A stretch of 64,000 nt of DNA from Pseudoselenomonas ruminantium (GTDB taxonomy: Bacteria; Bacillota; Negativicutes; Selenomonadales; Selenomonadaceae), in assembly GCF_900142515.1 (NCBI RefSeq), contig NZ_FRBC01000001.1, positions 70,115 to 134,114 of the forward strand. The letters are read 5' to 3'. Below the pieces are notes generated by a model. That model was not told where the DNA came from. It saw only the letters and a program-made list of their open reading frames with translations, and made no database searches. Positions 34,206 through 44,766 of the stretch are shown here, in pieces; position 1 is the stretch's first letter; each line of letters starts with the position of its first letter. Both the position numbers and the translations under genes were made by a program.

Positions 34206-36812
34206 TTGCTGGGATTTCTCAAAAGATTCTTAGGCGACAATAACGATAAAGAGATTGCCCGTTATCGCGAGGTTGTCGAAAAAATCAATGCCTTAGAGCC
34301 GCAGATGGCAAATTTGACCGACGACAAACTGGTGGGGTATACGGGAAAATTCAAAGAGCGTCTGGCTGCTGGTGAAACGCTGGATGACCTGCTGCCGGAG
34401 GCTTTTGCCGTTGTGCGCGAGGCTTCCCGCCGCACGTTGGGCATGCGTCACTTCGATGTGCAGATGATTGGTGGCATGTGCCTGCACGAAGGCCGCATTG
34501 CCGAGATGCGCACTGGTGAAGGTAAGACCCTTGTCGCCACGCTGCCGGTATATCTGAATGCCTTGACCGGTAAGGGTGTCCATGTCATCACGGTCAATGA
34601 CTATCTGGCCCGCCGTGACAGTGAGGAAATGGGGCGTCTGTACCGCTTCCTGGGGCTGACTGTCGGTCTGGTCATCCATGATATGGATTTCCCGGAACGC
34701 AAATACGCTTATAGCTGTGACGTGACTTTTGGTACCAACAACGAGTTTGGTTTTGACTACCTGCGTGACAACATGGTCATCTATCCTGACCAGATGGTAC
34801 AGCGGGAACTGAACTTTGCCATCGTCGATGAGGTGGACTCCATCCTGATTGATGAAGCCCGTACACCGCTCATCATCTCCGGTCCGGGAGCCAAGTCCAC
34901 GGATATGTATGCAACCATGGCCCGTGCAGTAGCCACCCTCAAAGAGGGCGTGGACTACACGGTGGACGAAAAGCAGAAGACTGTGGCTCCGGCGGATGAG
35001 GTGGTTCCCAAGATTGAAAAGATGCTGGGTATCACGAATCTCTATGCTCCGGAAAACATCGAACTGTCCCACTGCTTCACGGCTGCGTTGCGTGCCAAGG
35101 CACTCATGAAGCGTGACCGAGATTATGTTGTACGTGATGATGAAGTCATCATCGTCGATGAATTCACAGGCCGCCTCATGGAAGGCCGCCGTTATTCCGA
35201 TGGCCTGCATCAGGCTATTGAGGCCAAGGAAGGCGTGAAGATCCAGCGCGAATCACAGACGCTGGCTACGATCACGTTCCAGAACTACTTCCGCATGTAC
35301 AATAAGCTGGCTGGTATGACCGGTACGGCCAAGACGGAAGAAGACGAGTTCCTGAAGATCTACAACCTGCCGGTCATCGTGGTGCCGACCAACAAGCCGG
35401 TGCAGCGCGTGGACTATCCGGACCTCATCTACAAGAACAAGGCGGCCAAGTATCGTGCCGTAGGCAAGTTCGTCAAAGAACTGCATGAGAAGGGGCAGCC
35501 GGTGCTGATTGGTACCACGTCCATCACGCAGTCGGAAGAACTCAGCAATGTGCTGAAGAAGAACGGTATTCCTCATAGCGTGCTGAATGCCAAGTTCCAT
35601 GAGAAAGAAGCTGAGATCATCGCCGATGCCGGCCAGAAGGGCGCTGTGACCATCGCCACCAATATGGCAGGCCGTGGTACGGATATCAAGCTGGGTGAGG
35701 GTGTGCCGGAATTGGGCGGCCTGTTCATCGTGGGCACGGAGCGCCATGAATCCCGCCGCATCGACAACCAGCTGCGCGGCCGTTCCGGCCGTCAGGGTGA
35801 CCCGGGGGCATCCCGCTTCTTCCTGTCCCTCGAAGATGACCTGCTGCGTCTCTTCGCTTCTGACCGCATTGCGGGCATGATGGACAAGCTGGGCATGGAA
35901 GAGGATGAGCCGATTGAGCATCGCATCATCACCAATTCCATCGAGCACGCGCAGAAGAAGGTCGAGGCCCGTAACTTCGATATCCGCAAGCACGTGCTGG
36001 AATATGATGATGTCATGAATCAGCAGCGCGAAGTCATGTACGGCGAGCGCCGCAAGATCCTCCTGGGTGAGAACCTGCGCGAGAACATCATGGGCATGGT
36101 GAACCATATCATCAAGGATGAGATGAACCAGTATGCCAATGAACAGCTTTATCCGGAAGAATGGCAGCTTGATGGCCTGATTGAAGATGCTGAGAAAATC
36201 TATGCCCCGGCAGGCCTCCTGAAGAAGGAAGAACTCGTGGAACTCAGCCGTGACGAGCTCAAGGAGAAACTGGAAAAGACAGCCGAAGATGGCTATCATC
36301 AGCGCGAACTGCTCTTCGGGGAAGAGAATATGCGTGAACTCGAAAAGGTCGTTATGCTCCGCGTGGTGGACAGCAAGTGGATGGAACATCTCGACCACAT
36401 GGATATGCTCCGCGACGGCATCAACCTGCGTGCTTATGGCCAGCGCAATCCGCTGGTGGAATATAAGATTGAAGCCCTCGACATGTTCGAGGAGATGGAA
36501 GGCGCCATCATGGACCAGATTGCTTCCCTGATGTATCACGTGAGCATCGTGACGCCGGAACAGCAGGCGGCAGAAGAAGCCGGCGAACCGGTAGAAGCCA
36601 GCGTGACCCAGAAGCAGAAGCTGGAAGAGACCATCAAGCAGCAGCGCTCCCAGCTCTCTGACCATCTGAATACGGCCCAGGCCAGCCACGGTGATGAAGT
36701 CAGCACGGCTACGGCCAAGAAAGCTCCTGCGGCAGACAAGGTTGGCCGCAACGATCCCTGCCCTTGCGGCAGCGGCAAGAAGTACAAGAACTGCTGCGGA
36801 CGGAACAAATAA
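34206..36812 (+). CDS. secA: Preprotein translocase ATPase SecA
   Basis: Motor of Sec-dependent protein export. The start is TTG 34206 with AGGAG at 34193-34197, giving [16 protein letters not shown]. The 868-residue protein has Walker A TGEGKT near residue 104, Walker [14 protein letters not shown] near 210, the preprotein cross-linking domain, the second nucleotide fold with [10 protein letters not shown], and the C-terminal zinc finger [13 protein letters not shown] that binds SecB and phospholipid. Length is standard. prfB follows after 14 bases, the conserved secA-prfB arrangement of many Firmicutes. Confidence 0.98.
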   Translation: MLGFLKRFLGDNNDKEIARYREVVEKINALEPQMANLTDDKLVGYTGKFKERLAAGETLDDLLPEAFAVVREASRRTLGMRHFDVQMIGGMCLHEGRIAEMRTGEGKTLVATLPVYLNALTGKGVHVITVNDYLARRDSEEMGRLYRFLGLTVGLVIHDMDFPERKYAYSCDVTFGTNNEFGFDYLRDNMVIYPDQMVQRELNFAIVDEVDSILIDEARTPLIISGPGAKSTDMYATMARAVATLKEGVDYTVDEKQKTVAPADEVVPKIEKMLGITNLYAPENIELSHCFTAALRAKALMKRDRDYVVRDDEVIIVDEFTGRLMEGRRYSDGLHQAIEAKEGVKIQRESQTLATITFQNYFRMYNKLAGMTGTAKTEEDEFLKIYNLPVIVVPTNKPVQRVDYPDLIYKNKAAKYRAVGKFVKELHEKGQPVLIGTTSITQSEELSNVLKKNGIPHSVLNAKFHEKEAEIIADAGQKGAVTIATNMAGRGTDIKLGEGVPELGGLFIVGTERHESRRIDNQLRGRSGRQGDPGASRFFLSLEDDLLRLFASDRIAGMMDKLGMEEDEPIEHRIITNSIEHAQKKVEARNFDIRKHVLEYDDVMNQQREVMYGERRKILLGENLRENIMGMVNHIIKDEMNQYANEQLYPEEWQLDGLIEDAEKIYAPAGLLKKEELVELSRDELKEKLEKTAEDGYHQRELLFGEENMRELEKVVMLRVVDSKWMEHLDHMDMLRDGINLRAYGQRNPLVEYKIEALDMFEEMEGAIMDQIASLMYHVSIVTPEQQAAEEAGEPVEASVTQKQKLEETIKQQRSQLSDHLNTAQASHGDEVSTATAKKAPAADKVGRNDPCPCGSGKKYKNCCGRNK

Positions 36813-36826
36813 GAAAGGTGTAAAGA

Positions 36827-37933
36827 ATGCTTGAAGATTTAAAACCCCGGTTGGGCGAACTGAAGGAAAAGCTTGACCATATGGGCGAAGCTTTGGAAAT
36901 TCCCCGCAAGGAAGAAAAGATCGCCGAGCTGGAATACAAGATGGGCGAACCCACGTTCTGGGATGATGCAGAGGCTGCTCAGAAACTCAATCAGGAACTG
37001 GCAGACCTGAAATCTGGTGTGGATAAGTACAAAGCCCTTGTGACAAAGCATGAAGATGCAGAAACCCTGCTGGAAATGGGGCTTGAAGAAGATGATCCCA
37101 GCATGGAGGATGATGTCAAGGCTGAGCTGGACGAGGTTGCTGAAGGCCTTGAAGCCCTGCAGCTTGAAGTGCTGCTCTCCGGGCCTTATGATGCCAACAA
37201 CGCCATCCTGACGCTGCATGCCGGTGCGGGCGGAACGGAAGCCCAGGACTGGACGCAGATGCTCCTGCGCATGTATGGCCGCTGGGCTGAGCGCCACGGC
37301 TTCACCGTGGAGACAGCAGACCTGCTGCCCGGTGATGAAGCAGGCGTCAAATCCGCTACCCTCTTCATCAAGGGTCATAATGCCTATGGCTTCCTGAAAT
37401 CGGAAAAGGGCGTGCATCGTCTGGTGCGCATCTCGCCCTTCGATGCCAATGCCCGCCGTCATACGTCTTTCTCGGCCTGCGATATCATGCCGGAAATCGA
37501 TGACGCAGTGGAAGTGGATATCAACATGGCCGATGTGCGTGTGGATACCTATCGTGCTTCCGGTGCTGGTGGTCAGCACATCAACAAGACTTCTTCGGCA
37601 GTGCGCATGACACATGAACCGACCGGTATCGTGGTACAGTGCCAGAACGAGCGCTCTCAGCTTCAGAACCGTGAGCAGTGCATGAAGATGCTCCGCGCCA
37701 AGCTCTTTGAGCTGGAAATGGAGAAAAAGGAAGCCGAATTGGCCAAGCTCGAAGGTGATCAGCAGAATATCGAATGGGGCAGCCAGATCCGCTCCTATGT
37801 ATTCCAGCCCTATACCATGGTCAAGGATCATCGTACGAGCCAGGAAACCGGCAACGTGCAGGCTGTGATGGATGGCGATATCGATCCCTTCATCCGGGCA
37901 TTTTTGGCGGCTAAGGCAAATCATGAAATCTAA
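36827..37933 (+). CDS. prfB: Peptide chain release factor 2, without programmed frameshift
   Basis: RF2 reads UGA and UAA stop codons. The 368-residue protein has the SPF recognition tripeptide (VRISPFDAN), the hydrolysis motif GAGGQHINK, and the conserved GAGGTEAQDW block. Translation from ATG 36827 is continuous through the N-terminal helices, so the autoregulatory in-frame UGA and +1 shift found in E. coli and many bacteria is absent. AAAGGTG lies before the start, directly behind secA. Confidence 0.96.
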   Translation: MLEDLKPRLGELKEKLDHMGEALEIPRKEEKIAELEYKMGEPTFWDDAEAAQKLNQELADLKSGVDKYKALVTKHEDAETLLEMGLEEDDPSMEDDVKAELDEVAEGLEALQLEVLLSGPYDANNAILTLHAGAGGTEAQDWTQMLLRMYGRWAERHGFTVETADLLPGDEAGVKSATLFIKGHNAYGFLKSEKGVHRLVRISPFDANARRHTSFSACDIMPEIDDAVEVDINMADVRVDTYRASGAGGQHINKTSSAVRMTHEPTGIVVQCQNERSQLQNREQCMKMLRAKLFELEMEKKEAELAKLEGDQQNIEWGSQIRSYVFQPYTMVKDHRTSQETGNVQAVMDGDIDPFIRAFLAAKANHEI

Positions 37934-37957
37934 GCAGTGAAGATATGTCATTGAGAG

Positions 37958-37985
37958 AGCCTTCCCCAATGGGGAAGGCTTTTTT
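37958..37985 (+). terminator. Terminator after prfB
   Basis: AGCCTTCCCC (37958-37967) and GGGGAAGGCT (37971-37980), three-base loop, five T. Confidence 0.9.
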
Positions 37986-38008
37986 CACAGTATGGGGAGG
38001 CACTGATT

Positions 38009-38704
38009 TTGCGAAAAGGCTTGACTATTGCAGGTGCTTTATTCATAATAATAATCGTGTTTAGTGAGACGGTGCTGCCGTGGCTGGCGCGGGAGACTTT
38101 GCAGACTCGTCTGAGCGAACGCCTGGCCACCCATGATGCGCAGGTATCCGTGGACAGCCATCCGGGAATCCTGCTGGGGCTGGGTGTGGTGCAGCATGTT
38201 CATGGCGTGGCCCATCAGGCCAAGGTGGGACAGGTCTATTTTCGGGAAATCAGCCTGGCCGGGGAAAATGTACGCCTCAATGTGACTGATTTGCTGACTG
38301 CTGGCAAGGTAGCGATGAAATCTGCCGACAAACTTACCCTGACCGGTTATCTCGATGAGGAGAATCTGCGGGAAGTCATTGCCCGTAAGCTGGACAAGGT
38401 GGAAAATGTGCAAGTGGCCATTGCGGCAGCAGGTATCACAGTGACGGCGAATACTAAGCTTTTTGGCCGGACTGTGGACATCGAAATGGAAGGAAATGTG
38501 GTGGAAGAAGGTGGTTCCCTGTATTTCCAGATGACGCATCTAGCCATGAAGAACAGCCGTTTTGGCACAGCAAAGCTTAATGAGATGTTCGGCAATATTC
38601 AGCTGGCAGCACCGGGTCGGCTCCCGATGGGGATGCAGTTTCAGGAAGTCCGGCAGACACAAGGTGCGATTATCATTACAGCTGGCTTAGATAATGTGGA
38701 ATAA
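38009..38704 (+). CDS. DUF2993 (LmeA-like) membrane-anchored protein
   Basis: Start TTG 38009 with GGGGAGG at 37994-38000. The 231-residue protein has an N-terminal hydrophobic anchor (about 5-25), then a mostly beta region typical of DUF2993. Members of that family include mycobacterial LmeA, a phospholipid-binding protein of envelope biogenesis. A lipid-related role is likely but not shown. It is followed after 15 bases by a DUF5693 gene and csaB, so it belongs to a cell-envelope operon. Confidence 0.75.
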   Translation: MRKGLTIAGALFIIIIVFSETVLPWLARETLQTRLSERLATHDAQVSVDSHPGILLGLGVVQHVHGVAHQAKVGQVYFREISLAGENVRLNVTDLLTAGKVAMKSADKLTLTGYLDEENLREVIARKLDKVENVQVAIAAAGITVTANTKLFGRTVDIEMEGNVVEEGGSLYFQMTHLAMKNSRFGTAKLNEMFGNIQLAAPGRLPMGMQFQEVRQTQGAIIITAGLDNVE

Positions 38705-38719
38705 GGTGGAAGAAGAATA

Positions 38720-40777
38720 ATGAAGGTTTTTAGCTACAACCGGGGATTGGTGCTGGTAATCATTATTGGCTTAGTGGCCGCGCTGACCATCGGTTTTGCC
38801 CGTCATGGGGTGGAACAAAACAATCGTCAGGTGGATATGGCGATTGACTATGAAGGTCTGCTGGAACTGGCAGAACGAGAAGGCCTGCCTGCTGATGAGG
38901 TGCTGGCCAAGGCTAAGGAAACTGGCATCACTTCGCTGGCGGTATACGATACCACCTTCAAGAAACTCAATGCCAATGGCAAGGCTACGGCCATTGCCGG
39001 TAGTGAGATACTGGCCAATTACCATAGCGGTGCACTGTCTGATCCCATGTGGCGGCAGCTGGTGGCTGAGGGCAAAATCCTTGGCAACGAGGTCTATATT
39101 GTCGGACATGATGCCCGCACCTGGAAAGAACTCAAGGAAGATGTACCTCGCCGCTTGGGCAGTGAGCGGGTGCAGCTCCTGCAGGTAGGCACGGAAGAAG
39201 TGATGGCAGTAAAAGCCCATTACGAATCCTTCCTCAAGATGAATATCGGCATGCCCACGGATGAGATGGAAGCTGTCAACAAAGCTGGCTTCTATGTACT
39301 GGCACGTCCCAGCAATTATGAGAACTGCCAGAATGATGATGTAGAGGCTGTTTTCCAGCGGTTGAAAGATTATAAGGTTTCGGAAATCGTCTTCTCCGGT
39401 TCGCAGACGCTGGGGGCTAACAAGGCTTTGCAGGCTACGATTGATGAGATGAAGAAGCGGGACATGACCCTGGGCCTGATTGAAGGTGTAACGCAGCTGC
39501 AGTTCTACAAGCAGGATGGCATGGAAGAGATTGCCAAAGGACTGGGGTATGATAAGATTGCCCGTGTATATTCCATTCCCAAGGACGAACAGCCGAAACT
39601 GAAGATTGCTACGGCAGTGGAACGCTGGTCCAATACGGACGAGGAACGCAATATCCGCGTGAACCTGTTGCGGATTTATGATAAATCTTCACCGAATATG
39701 AGTCTTTTGGAAACGAATCTGAAATATTTCCAGGATACCCATGATATCCTGGTGTCTCATGGCTATACCATCGGCCCTGCTGGCACATTTGCTTCCTTCT
39801 ATCCCAGCAAAGTCCTGCGGGCATTGGTCATGGCAGGCGTAGCCGCTGCTGCTGTTCTCTATCTGAGCCTTGTGATTCCGGCGCTGAATGTTTCCGTGAA
39901 GAAACAGTGGCTGTTGTTTGCCGTTCTGGCATTGTGTGCGGCGGTGCCGGTGCTGATGGGGAATGGCGGTAAGATCCGGGTGCTGGCAGCGCTGGCCAGT
40001 GCCAACCTGTTCCCCGCGATTGCGGTCATCTTCCAGCTGGACAGGATCCGCTATCTGCGGGATAAGATGACATTGGGCTTTGGCAAGATGCTGGTTACAG
40101 GCGTGCTGGCCCTCTTTGTCACGGGTGCCCTTTCCTATATCGGTGCCGCTTATCTGTCCGCGTCTTTGGCCGATACGGAATATCTGTTGGAATTCCAGAT
40201 CTTCCGGGGCATCAAGCTGACCTTCGTGCTGCCGTTGATTCTGGTAGGCATTGCCTTCCTGCAGCGCTTTGATGTATTCGATGGCCGCATGGATGACACG
40301 GAAGGCGTCATGAACCAGATGAAGAAGATTCTGGACATGCCGGTGAAGATCAAGACTTTGTTTGTGATGTTTTTGGTGCTTGTTGCCGGCGTAGTCTTTG
40401 TGGCCCGCAGCGGTCATACTTCCGGCATGCCGGTATCGGCAACGGAACTCAAGTTCCGCGCTTTCCTGGAGCAGGCTTTCTATGCCCGTCCCCGCACCAA
40501 GGAACTCATGATTGGCCATCCGGCCTTCATGCTGGCGGTTATGGCTTTCTGGCGGAAATGGCCGACGATGATTTTCTTTGGACTGGTGCTGATAGCTACC
40601 ATTGGTCAGGGTTCTATGGTTGAGACTTTCGCCCATATGCGCACGCCGGTCTATATGTCCTTCATGCGTGGCATTGGCGGAATCGTTTTGGGTGCAGGCA
40701 TTGGTGCTATTGCCATGATGCTGGTACAGCTGTGGCAGACTGTTATTTCACGAGCAAAGGAGCGTAAGGCAGCGTAA
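38720..40777 (+). CDS. DUF5693 family membrane protein
   Basis: A 685-residue protein with one N-terminal membrane segment (about 10-28), a soluble domain of about 340 residues (YEGLLELAEREGLPADEVLAKAKETG onward, resembling a TIM-barrel-like region) and a C-terminal block of roughly eight membrane helices. This layout matches DUF5693, which commonly sits beside csaB in Firmicutes. Its stop overlaps the csaB start (TAATG), implying coupled translation. The neighbour suggests a part in building or exporting the secondary cell-wall polymer; no catalytic motif is recognised. Confidence 0.8.
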   Translation: MKVFSYNRGLVLVIIIGLVAALTIGFARHGVEQNNRQVDMAIDYEGLLELAEREGLPADEVLAKAKETGITSLAVYDTTFKKLNANGKATAIAGSEILANYHSGALSDPMWRQLVAEGKILGNEVYIVGHDARTWKELKEDVPRRLGSERVQLLQVGTEEVMAVKAHYESFLKMNIGMPTDEMEAVNKAGFYVLARPSNYENCQNDDVEAVFQRLKDYKVSEIVFSGSQTLGANKALQATIDEMKKRDMTLGLIEGVTQLQFYKQDGMEEIAKGLGYDKIARVYSIPKDEQPKLKIATAVERWSNTDEERNIRVNLLRIYDKSSPNMSLLETNLKYFQDTHDILVSHGYTIGPAGTFASFYPSKVLRALVMAGVAAAAVLYLSLVIPALNVSVKKQWLLFAVLALCAAVPVLMGNGGKIRVLAALASANLFPAIAVIFQLDRIRYLRDKMTLGFGKMLVTGVLALFVTGALSYIGAAYLSASLADTEYLLEFQIFRGIKLTFVLPLILVGIAFLQRFDVFDGRMDDTEGVMNQMKKILDMPVKIKTLFVMFLVLVAGVVFVARSGHTSGMPVSATELKFRAFLEQAFYARPRTKELMIGHPAFMLAVMAFWRKWPTMIFFGLVLIATIGQGSMVETFAHMRTPVYMSFMRGIGGIVLGAGIGAIAMMLVQLWQTVISRAKERKAA

Positions 40778-41868
40778 TGAGCAGAATCGTCGTATCGGGA
40801 TACTATGGCTCGAAAAATGCCGGGGATGAGGCTATGCTGGCCGCTATGTTGGAAGTCCTCGGTGATCTCGACCCCAAATTACATATTACGGTGATTTCTG
40901 CCGACCCGGAGGATACGAAAAAACGTCATGGGGTGGATGCTATTTCCTGGCTGGGATTTCCAGCCATCATCAAGGAGCTTCGTCAGGCTGACCTCCTGAT
41001 CAGTGGCGGTGGTAGCCTTCTGCAAAATGTCACCAGCCGCCGCAGTCTCTATTATTATATGGTCATCATCATGTTGGCTCACTTTTTGGGTACGAAAGTC
41101 ATGCTTTATGCGCAGGGAATAGGGCCTATTATTGGGCGCCTGGCTCGATGGGCCATGGGGTACCTGGGCAATCATGTCGATCTGATCACAGTCCGTGATG
41201 AAGGGTCGCTGAGAGAACTGGCCCGTCTGGGCATCCATAAAACCATCATTGAATGCACAGCAGATCCGGTGCTGGCAATTCATCCTGTAGGCCGGGAGGC
41301 CGGCCGCGCTATCTTCAAGGCCTATCATGCAGATGGGGCAAAGCCGGTGCTGGGCATATCTGTACGAGAATGGCAGGGCTGGCGTCATTATAAAGAAGTG
41401 CTGGCTCAGGTTTCAGATATGGTAGTGCGGGAGCTGGGGGCAAGGGTTGTCTTCATCCCCATGCAGTTCCCGGATGATGTCAAGGCGGCACAGGCTATTG
41501 CTGCTTTGACCAAAGAAGAATGTACGGTCCTCAAAGATGAGTACACCACTAGTGAGTTCCTGTCATTGGTCGGAAATATGGACCTCATGCTGGGGATTCG
41601 CCTGCATGCGTTGATTTTTGCCGGTGTTATGGGAGTCCCCATGTTGGGAATATCTTACGATCCCAAGATCGATCGGTTCCTGGCATCCATCGGTGAGGAG
41701 CCGGTGGGGAATCTTAGAGATGTATCTGCTGAAGAACTTATGGCGGAAATCCGCCGCAAGTGGAATGACAAGCAGACCTTCCGCCAGAAGAATGGTGAAT
41801 TGTTGGCGGAACTTCGGGATTTAGCCGCCCATAATGCGGAATTGGCCGTGAATCTGGCCCATAAATAA
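40777..41868 (+). CDS. csaB: Polysaccharide pyruvyl transferase CsaB
   Basis: Adds ketal-linked pyruvate from PEP to cell-wall polysaccharide, creating the ligand for SLH-domain proteins. The 363-residue protein has VVSGYYGSKNAGDEAML at the N-terminus, DLLISGGGSLLQN, LYAQGIGPI and the C-terminal GIRLHALIFAGVMGVP motif, all typical of CsaB. The start overlaps the preceding stop. In Negativicutes, SLH-bearing outer-membrane proteins tether the outer membrane to the wall, so this operon (DUF2993, DUF5693, csaB) fits outer-membrane anchoring. Confidence 0.93.
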   Translation: MSRIVVSGYYGSKNAGDEAMLAAMLEVLGDLDPKLHITVISADPEDTKKRHGVDAISWLGFPAIIKELRQADLLISGGGSLLQNVTSRRSLYYYMVIIMLAHFLGTKVMLYAQGIGPIIGRLARWAMGYLGNHVDLITVRDEGSLRELARLGIHKTIIECTADPVLAIHPVGREAGRAIFKAYHADGAKPVLGISVREWQGWRHYKEVLAQVSDMVVRELGARVVFIPMQFPDDVKAAQAIAALTKEECTVLKDEYTTSEFLSLVGNMDLMLGIRLHALIFAGVMGVPMLGISYDPKIDRFLASIGEEPVGNLRDVSAEELMAEIRRKWNDKQTFRQKNGELLAELRDLAAHNAELAVNLAHK

Positions 41869-41931
41869 TTTCTTCATATTAATGAAATATTGCGGTAAAG
41901 TCCGCCTGAGCAAGCCTTAGGCGCAGCAAAG

Positions 41932-41966
41932 ACCGCCTTCCTGAGAAAAGGAAGGCGGTTTCTTTT
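41932..41966 (+). terminator. Terminator after csaB
   Basis: ACCGCCTTCC (41932-41941) and GGAAGGCGGT (41950-41959), then TTCTTTT. Confidence 0.85.
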
Positions 41967-42129
41967 ATGTTGTAAAAAAATACAAATAAATGTCGTTTTC
42001 GGGTAGGTTTTTATAGTGCAAAAGTCCTAAATATGTGATATGGTAAGGAAGCGTTTGGGAAAACGAAAGATGTAAGTAAGAATCGAGCGGCCGTCGGGAA
42101 ACGGCCAACGTAGAAAGGCAAGTGAGGAA

Positions 42130-43836
42130 ATGAGATTGAAGGACATTCGGATTGGGGCTAAGATTTTGTTGTTGGTGATAATTGGCCTGTTGGGCATGGC
42201 TATCATCAGCTTTTCGGGATATGATGCAATGAGTGATGCTGGTGACGATATGGACAATATGTTCAATCGCAAGCTCAAAGCTATGCGTATGTTGGGAAAT
42301 GAAATCAATTACATGCGCATGATTCAGGTGCGTATTGTCAAACATATCCTTGATCCTAAAGATGCTCAGATCAAGGCTTCTATCCAGGAAGCCATAAACA
42401 GTTATGAAGAAACCTGGCCTAAGTACAAGGAGTTGGGAATGCGGGCGGATAACGCTGCGGCAGAAATCCCCAATACAGAAAAGCTTTGGGCCGATTACAA
42501 GCTGGGCATTTTGGAAGCGCAGAGCCTGGCAGATGCCGGTAAAACGCAGGAAGCCTGGGCCTATTATAAAGGCGTGGAAGCTGGTGTCACCCAGGACCTG
42601 CTCAGGAGTCTGATTGCGTTGGAAAAGGTTGCCAACGACAATGCGGAGCAGTTGAATGAAGATGTGATGAATGAGAATGCGCATGAGATGTATATGATGA
42701 TCGTGACGACTCTGGTGTGTTTCTTGTTGTTGGGAGGAATTGCCTACTTCATCATCCGGGATATCATGACGACTCTGGAGGGGATGGTGCAGGAATGCAA
42801 TCGCATGAAAGATGGGGACTTCAGACTTAATTATAACTATGAACCCCGTGGTGATGAACTGGGGCAGATGGAAGCAGCATTGCAGGGGATGCGTAAGGAA
42901 CTCAATGATCTGATGCGCAAGGTCAGTGAATCCTCTGAACAGCTGGCGGCTTCTTCGGAAGAACTTACTGCCAGTGCTGGTCAGGCTGCTCAGGCCGCTA
43001 CTCAGGTAGCACAGTCCGCATCTGAAGTGGTGGAATCTGTGGAACATCAGCAGCAGGCTGTGATGAACAGCAATGAGGCTGTGCAGAGCGCAGAAGCCTC
43101 TATTGAGGAAATCCGCCAGAAATCGGCTCAGGTTGAAGAAAATTCCTCTATGGTCGCTAAGCGTGCAGAGGACGGGAATCAGTCCATTGATGCATCTGTC
43201 CGCCAGATCAAGGATGTAGAGGAAACCGTTACGGCTTCGGCCAAGATGGTAGACCGCTTAGGCGAACGTTCCAAACAAATTGGTGAGATTGTTGATACCA
43301 TGACGGGAATTGCTGAACAGACCAACCTGTTGGCCCTTAACGCGGCAATTGAAGCTGCCCGTGCCGGTGAGCATGGCCGCGGCTTTACGGTAGTGGCTGA
43401 GGAAGTAGGGAAACTGGCGCAGGAGTCTAAGGAATCTGCTGAAAAGATTGCTGGCCTGATAAAGGAAATTCAGGCAGACACGGAAAATGCGGTATCTGCT
43501 ATGCGCTCCGGCAAAGCTGCTGTGGTGGAAGGTGCTCATAGCGTAGAGTCCCTGCGTACTATGTTTGAAGAGATCAATCAGCTGGTGATCGGGGTATCCG
43601 GTGAAATCAGCCATGTGACGGATGCTATCCATGCAACGGCTGATGCCACCAATGATATCGCTGCTGATATGAATGAAATCAACAGCTACAGTGGTAAGGT
43701 AGCCAGTGAAATGCAAGCCGTATCTGCTGCCACTGAAGAACAGTCTGCTTCTGCAGAAGAGATCGCTTCTGCCAGTGATGCGCTGGCTTCGTTGGCACAG
43801 AGCCAGCAGGCAGCCCTGTCGCATTTCAGATTCTAA
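42130..43836 (+). CDS. Methyl-accepting chemotaxis protein with variant signalling tip
   Basis: A 568-residue chemoreceptor with GTGAGGAA before ATG 42130. TM1 lies near residues 11-31, the helical periplasmic domain (about 33-190) carries conserved charged residues and is of four-helix type, TM2 near 193-214, then HAMP and the signalling coiled coil. At the hairpin tip it reads [20 protein letters not shown], so the usual RGFAVVA(D/E)EVRKLA has Ala to Thr and Arg to Gly changes that the other three receptors lack. This could alter contact with CheA/CheW. Ligand unknown. Confidence 0.92.
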   Translation: MRLKDIRIGAKILLLVIIGLLGMAIISFSGYDAMSDAGDDMDNMFNRKLKAMRMLGNEINYMRMIQVRIVKHILDPKDAQIKASIQEAINSYEETWPKYKELGMRADNAAAEIPNTEKLWADYKLGILEAQSLADAGKTQEAWAYYKGVEAGVTQDLLRSLIALEKVANDNAEQLNEDVMNENAHEMYMMIVTTLVCFLLLGGIAYFIIRDIMTTLEGMVQECNRMKDGDFRLNYNYEPRGDELGQMEAALQGMRKELNDLMRKVSESSEQLAASSEELTASAGQAAQAATQVAQSASEVVESVEHQQQAVMNSNEAVQSAEASIEEIRQKSAQVEENSSMVAKRAEDGNQSIDASVRQIKDVEETVTASAKMVDRLGERSKQIGEIVDTMTGIAEQTNLLALNAAIEAARAGEHGRGFTVVAEEVGKLAQESKESAEKIAGLIKEIQADTENAVSAMRSGKAAVVEGAHSVESLRTMFEEINQLVIGVSGEISHVTDAIHATADATNDIAADMNEINSYSGKVASEMQAVSAATEEQSASAEEIASASDALASLAQSQQAALSHFRF

Positions 43837-43847
43837 ATAAGATAACA

Positions 43848-43890
43848 AACGGGTCACTTTCCGTGAAGGGAAGGTGACCCGTTCTTTTTA
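43848..43890. terminator. Bidirectional terminator between chemoreceptor and deoR
   Basis: AACGGGTCAC and GTGACCCGTT arms with a CTTTTTA tail, between convergent genes; it touches the deoR stop. Confidence 0.85.
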
Positions 43891-44640
43891 TGGTGTGCCC
43901 ACTGGATAGATATGGATTCCCTGGGCATGCAGCTGGGTTATGATATCGTTGCTGGCCAGATCATCTGTGTAGAGCGCACTGACCTTGTCGAAGGGCAGTA
44001 ATTTCACAGTACCGTGGGTTTTGAATTTGCTGGATTCCGTCAGCACGATGGTCTGCTCAGCACGTTCTGCCATCGAGCGTGCTGCTTCAGCACGCATCAA
44101 ATCATTAGACATGAAGCCTAATTCGTTCAAGCCATCTGTGCCGACGAAGAACTTGCTTACGTAAAAATCCCGTACACAGCTGCGGATCATAGGGCCTACC
44201 ATAACCTGGGACTCTTTTTGATATTCGCCTCCAAGCAGGATTACCCGAACCTGATTGTATTTGCGGATATAATCTGCAATGAAAGCTGAGTTGGTAATGA
44301 TGGTCACATCCCGGCGGTTAGCGGCTATTTCTTCAGCCAGCAGGGCACAGCAGCTGCCGGACTCAATCATGATGGTCTCCCCATTGTGCACACTCTCCGC
44401 AGCCCGGCGGGCAATGCGCAGCTTTGCCTCATAATTGAAGGACAGATGATTGCCCACATCATCACTGGTGGTCAGTCGGGCATAGCCATGCTCACGGCGC
44501 AGCAGGCCCTTTTTCTCCAATATATTCAGATCCTTGCGGATGGTCACCTCGGAAACATCCAAAGCCCTGGCCAGCTCCGTCACCGCAATGCGGTTATGCT
44601 GATTGACCAGGCTCAGAAGCTTGCTATGGCGAATATGCAT
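43888..44640 (-). CDS. DeoR/GlpR-family transcriptional regulator
   Basis: Sugar-phosphate-responsive repressor. The 250-residue protein has an N-terminal DeoR winged helix (RIAVTELARALDVSEVTIRKDLNILEKKGLL, about 17-48) and a C-terminal DeoRC ligand domain with IMIESGSCCALLAEEI, ITNS, LLGGEY and the GTDGLNELGFM block typical of sugar-phosphate binding. It is transcribed alone on the minus strand from the promoter at 44672-44699; no sugar-catabolic gene adjoins it, so the target is unknown. Confidence 0.9.
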   Translation of the reverse strand: MHIRHSKLLSLVNQHNRIAVTELARALDVSEVTIRKDLNILEKKGLLRREHGYARLTTSDDVGNHLSFNYEAKLRIARRAAESVHNGETIMIESGSCCALLAEEIAANRRDVTIITNSAFIADYIRKYNQVRVILLGGEYQKESQVMVGPMIRSCVRDFYVSKFFVGTDGLNELGFMSNDLMRAEAARSMAERAEQTIVLTESSKFKTHGTVKLLPFDKVSALYTDDLASNDIITQLHAQGIHIYPVGTP

Positions 44641-44671
44641 AAAATCATCCCCTGTCGTGTTCTTTAAGGTA

Positions 44672-44699
44672 AGTATATCATAATCGGCAGGTATTTCAA
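44672..44699 (-). promoter_or_regulatory. Promoter of the deoR-type gene
   Basis: On the minus strand TTGAAA (44694-44699) and TATACT (44672-44677) with a 16-base spacer. Confidence 0.6.
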
Positions 44700-44718
44700 A
44701 TGAAAGAAGAAAGGCAAC

Positions 44719-44748
44719 AAAAAAACCGCCCTTGCGGACGGCTTTTTT
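44719..44748 (-). terminator. Terminator after rpsT (minus strand)
   Basis: Minus-strand stem CCGTCC/GGGCGG (one mismatch), followed by a T-run. Confidence 0.75.
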
Positions 44749-44766
44749 CTATCTCATCTGAGAAAA

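Noticed and set aside
35253-36689. Long minus-strand open frame (478 codons) opposite secA
   Set aside because: Same explanation: antisense of a strongly biased gene, composition unlike a protein.
36827-36950. Programmed +1 frameshift in prfB
   Set aside because: The frame is continuous from the start codon with no in-frame UGA.
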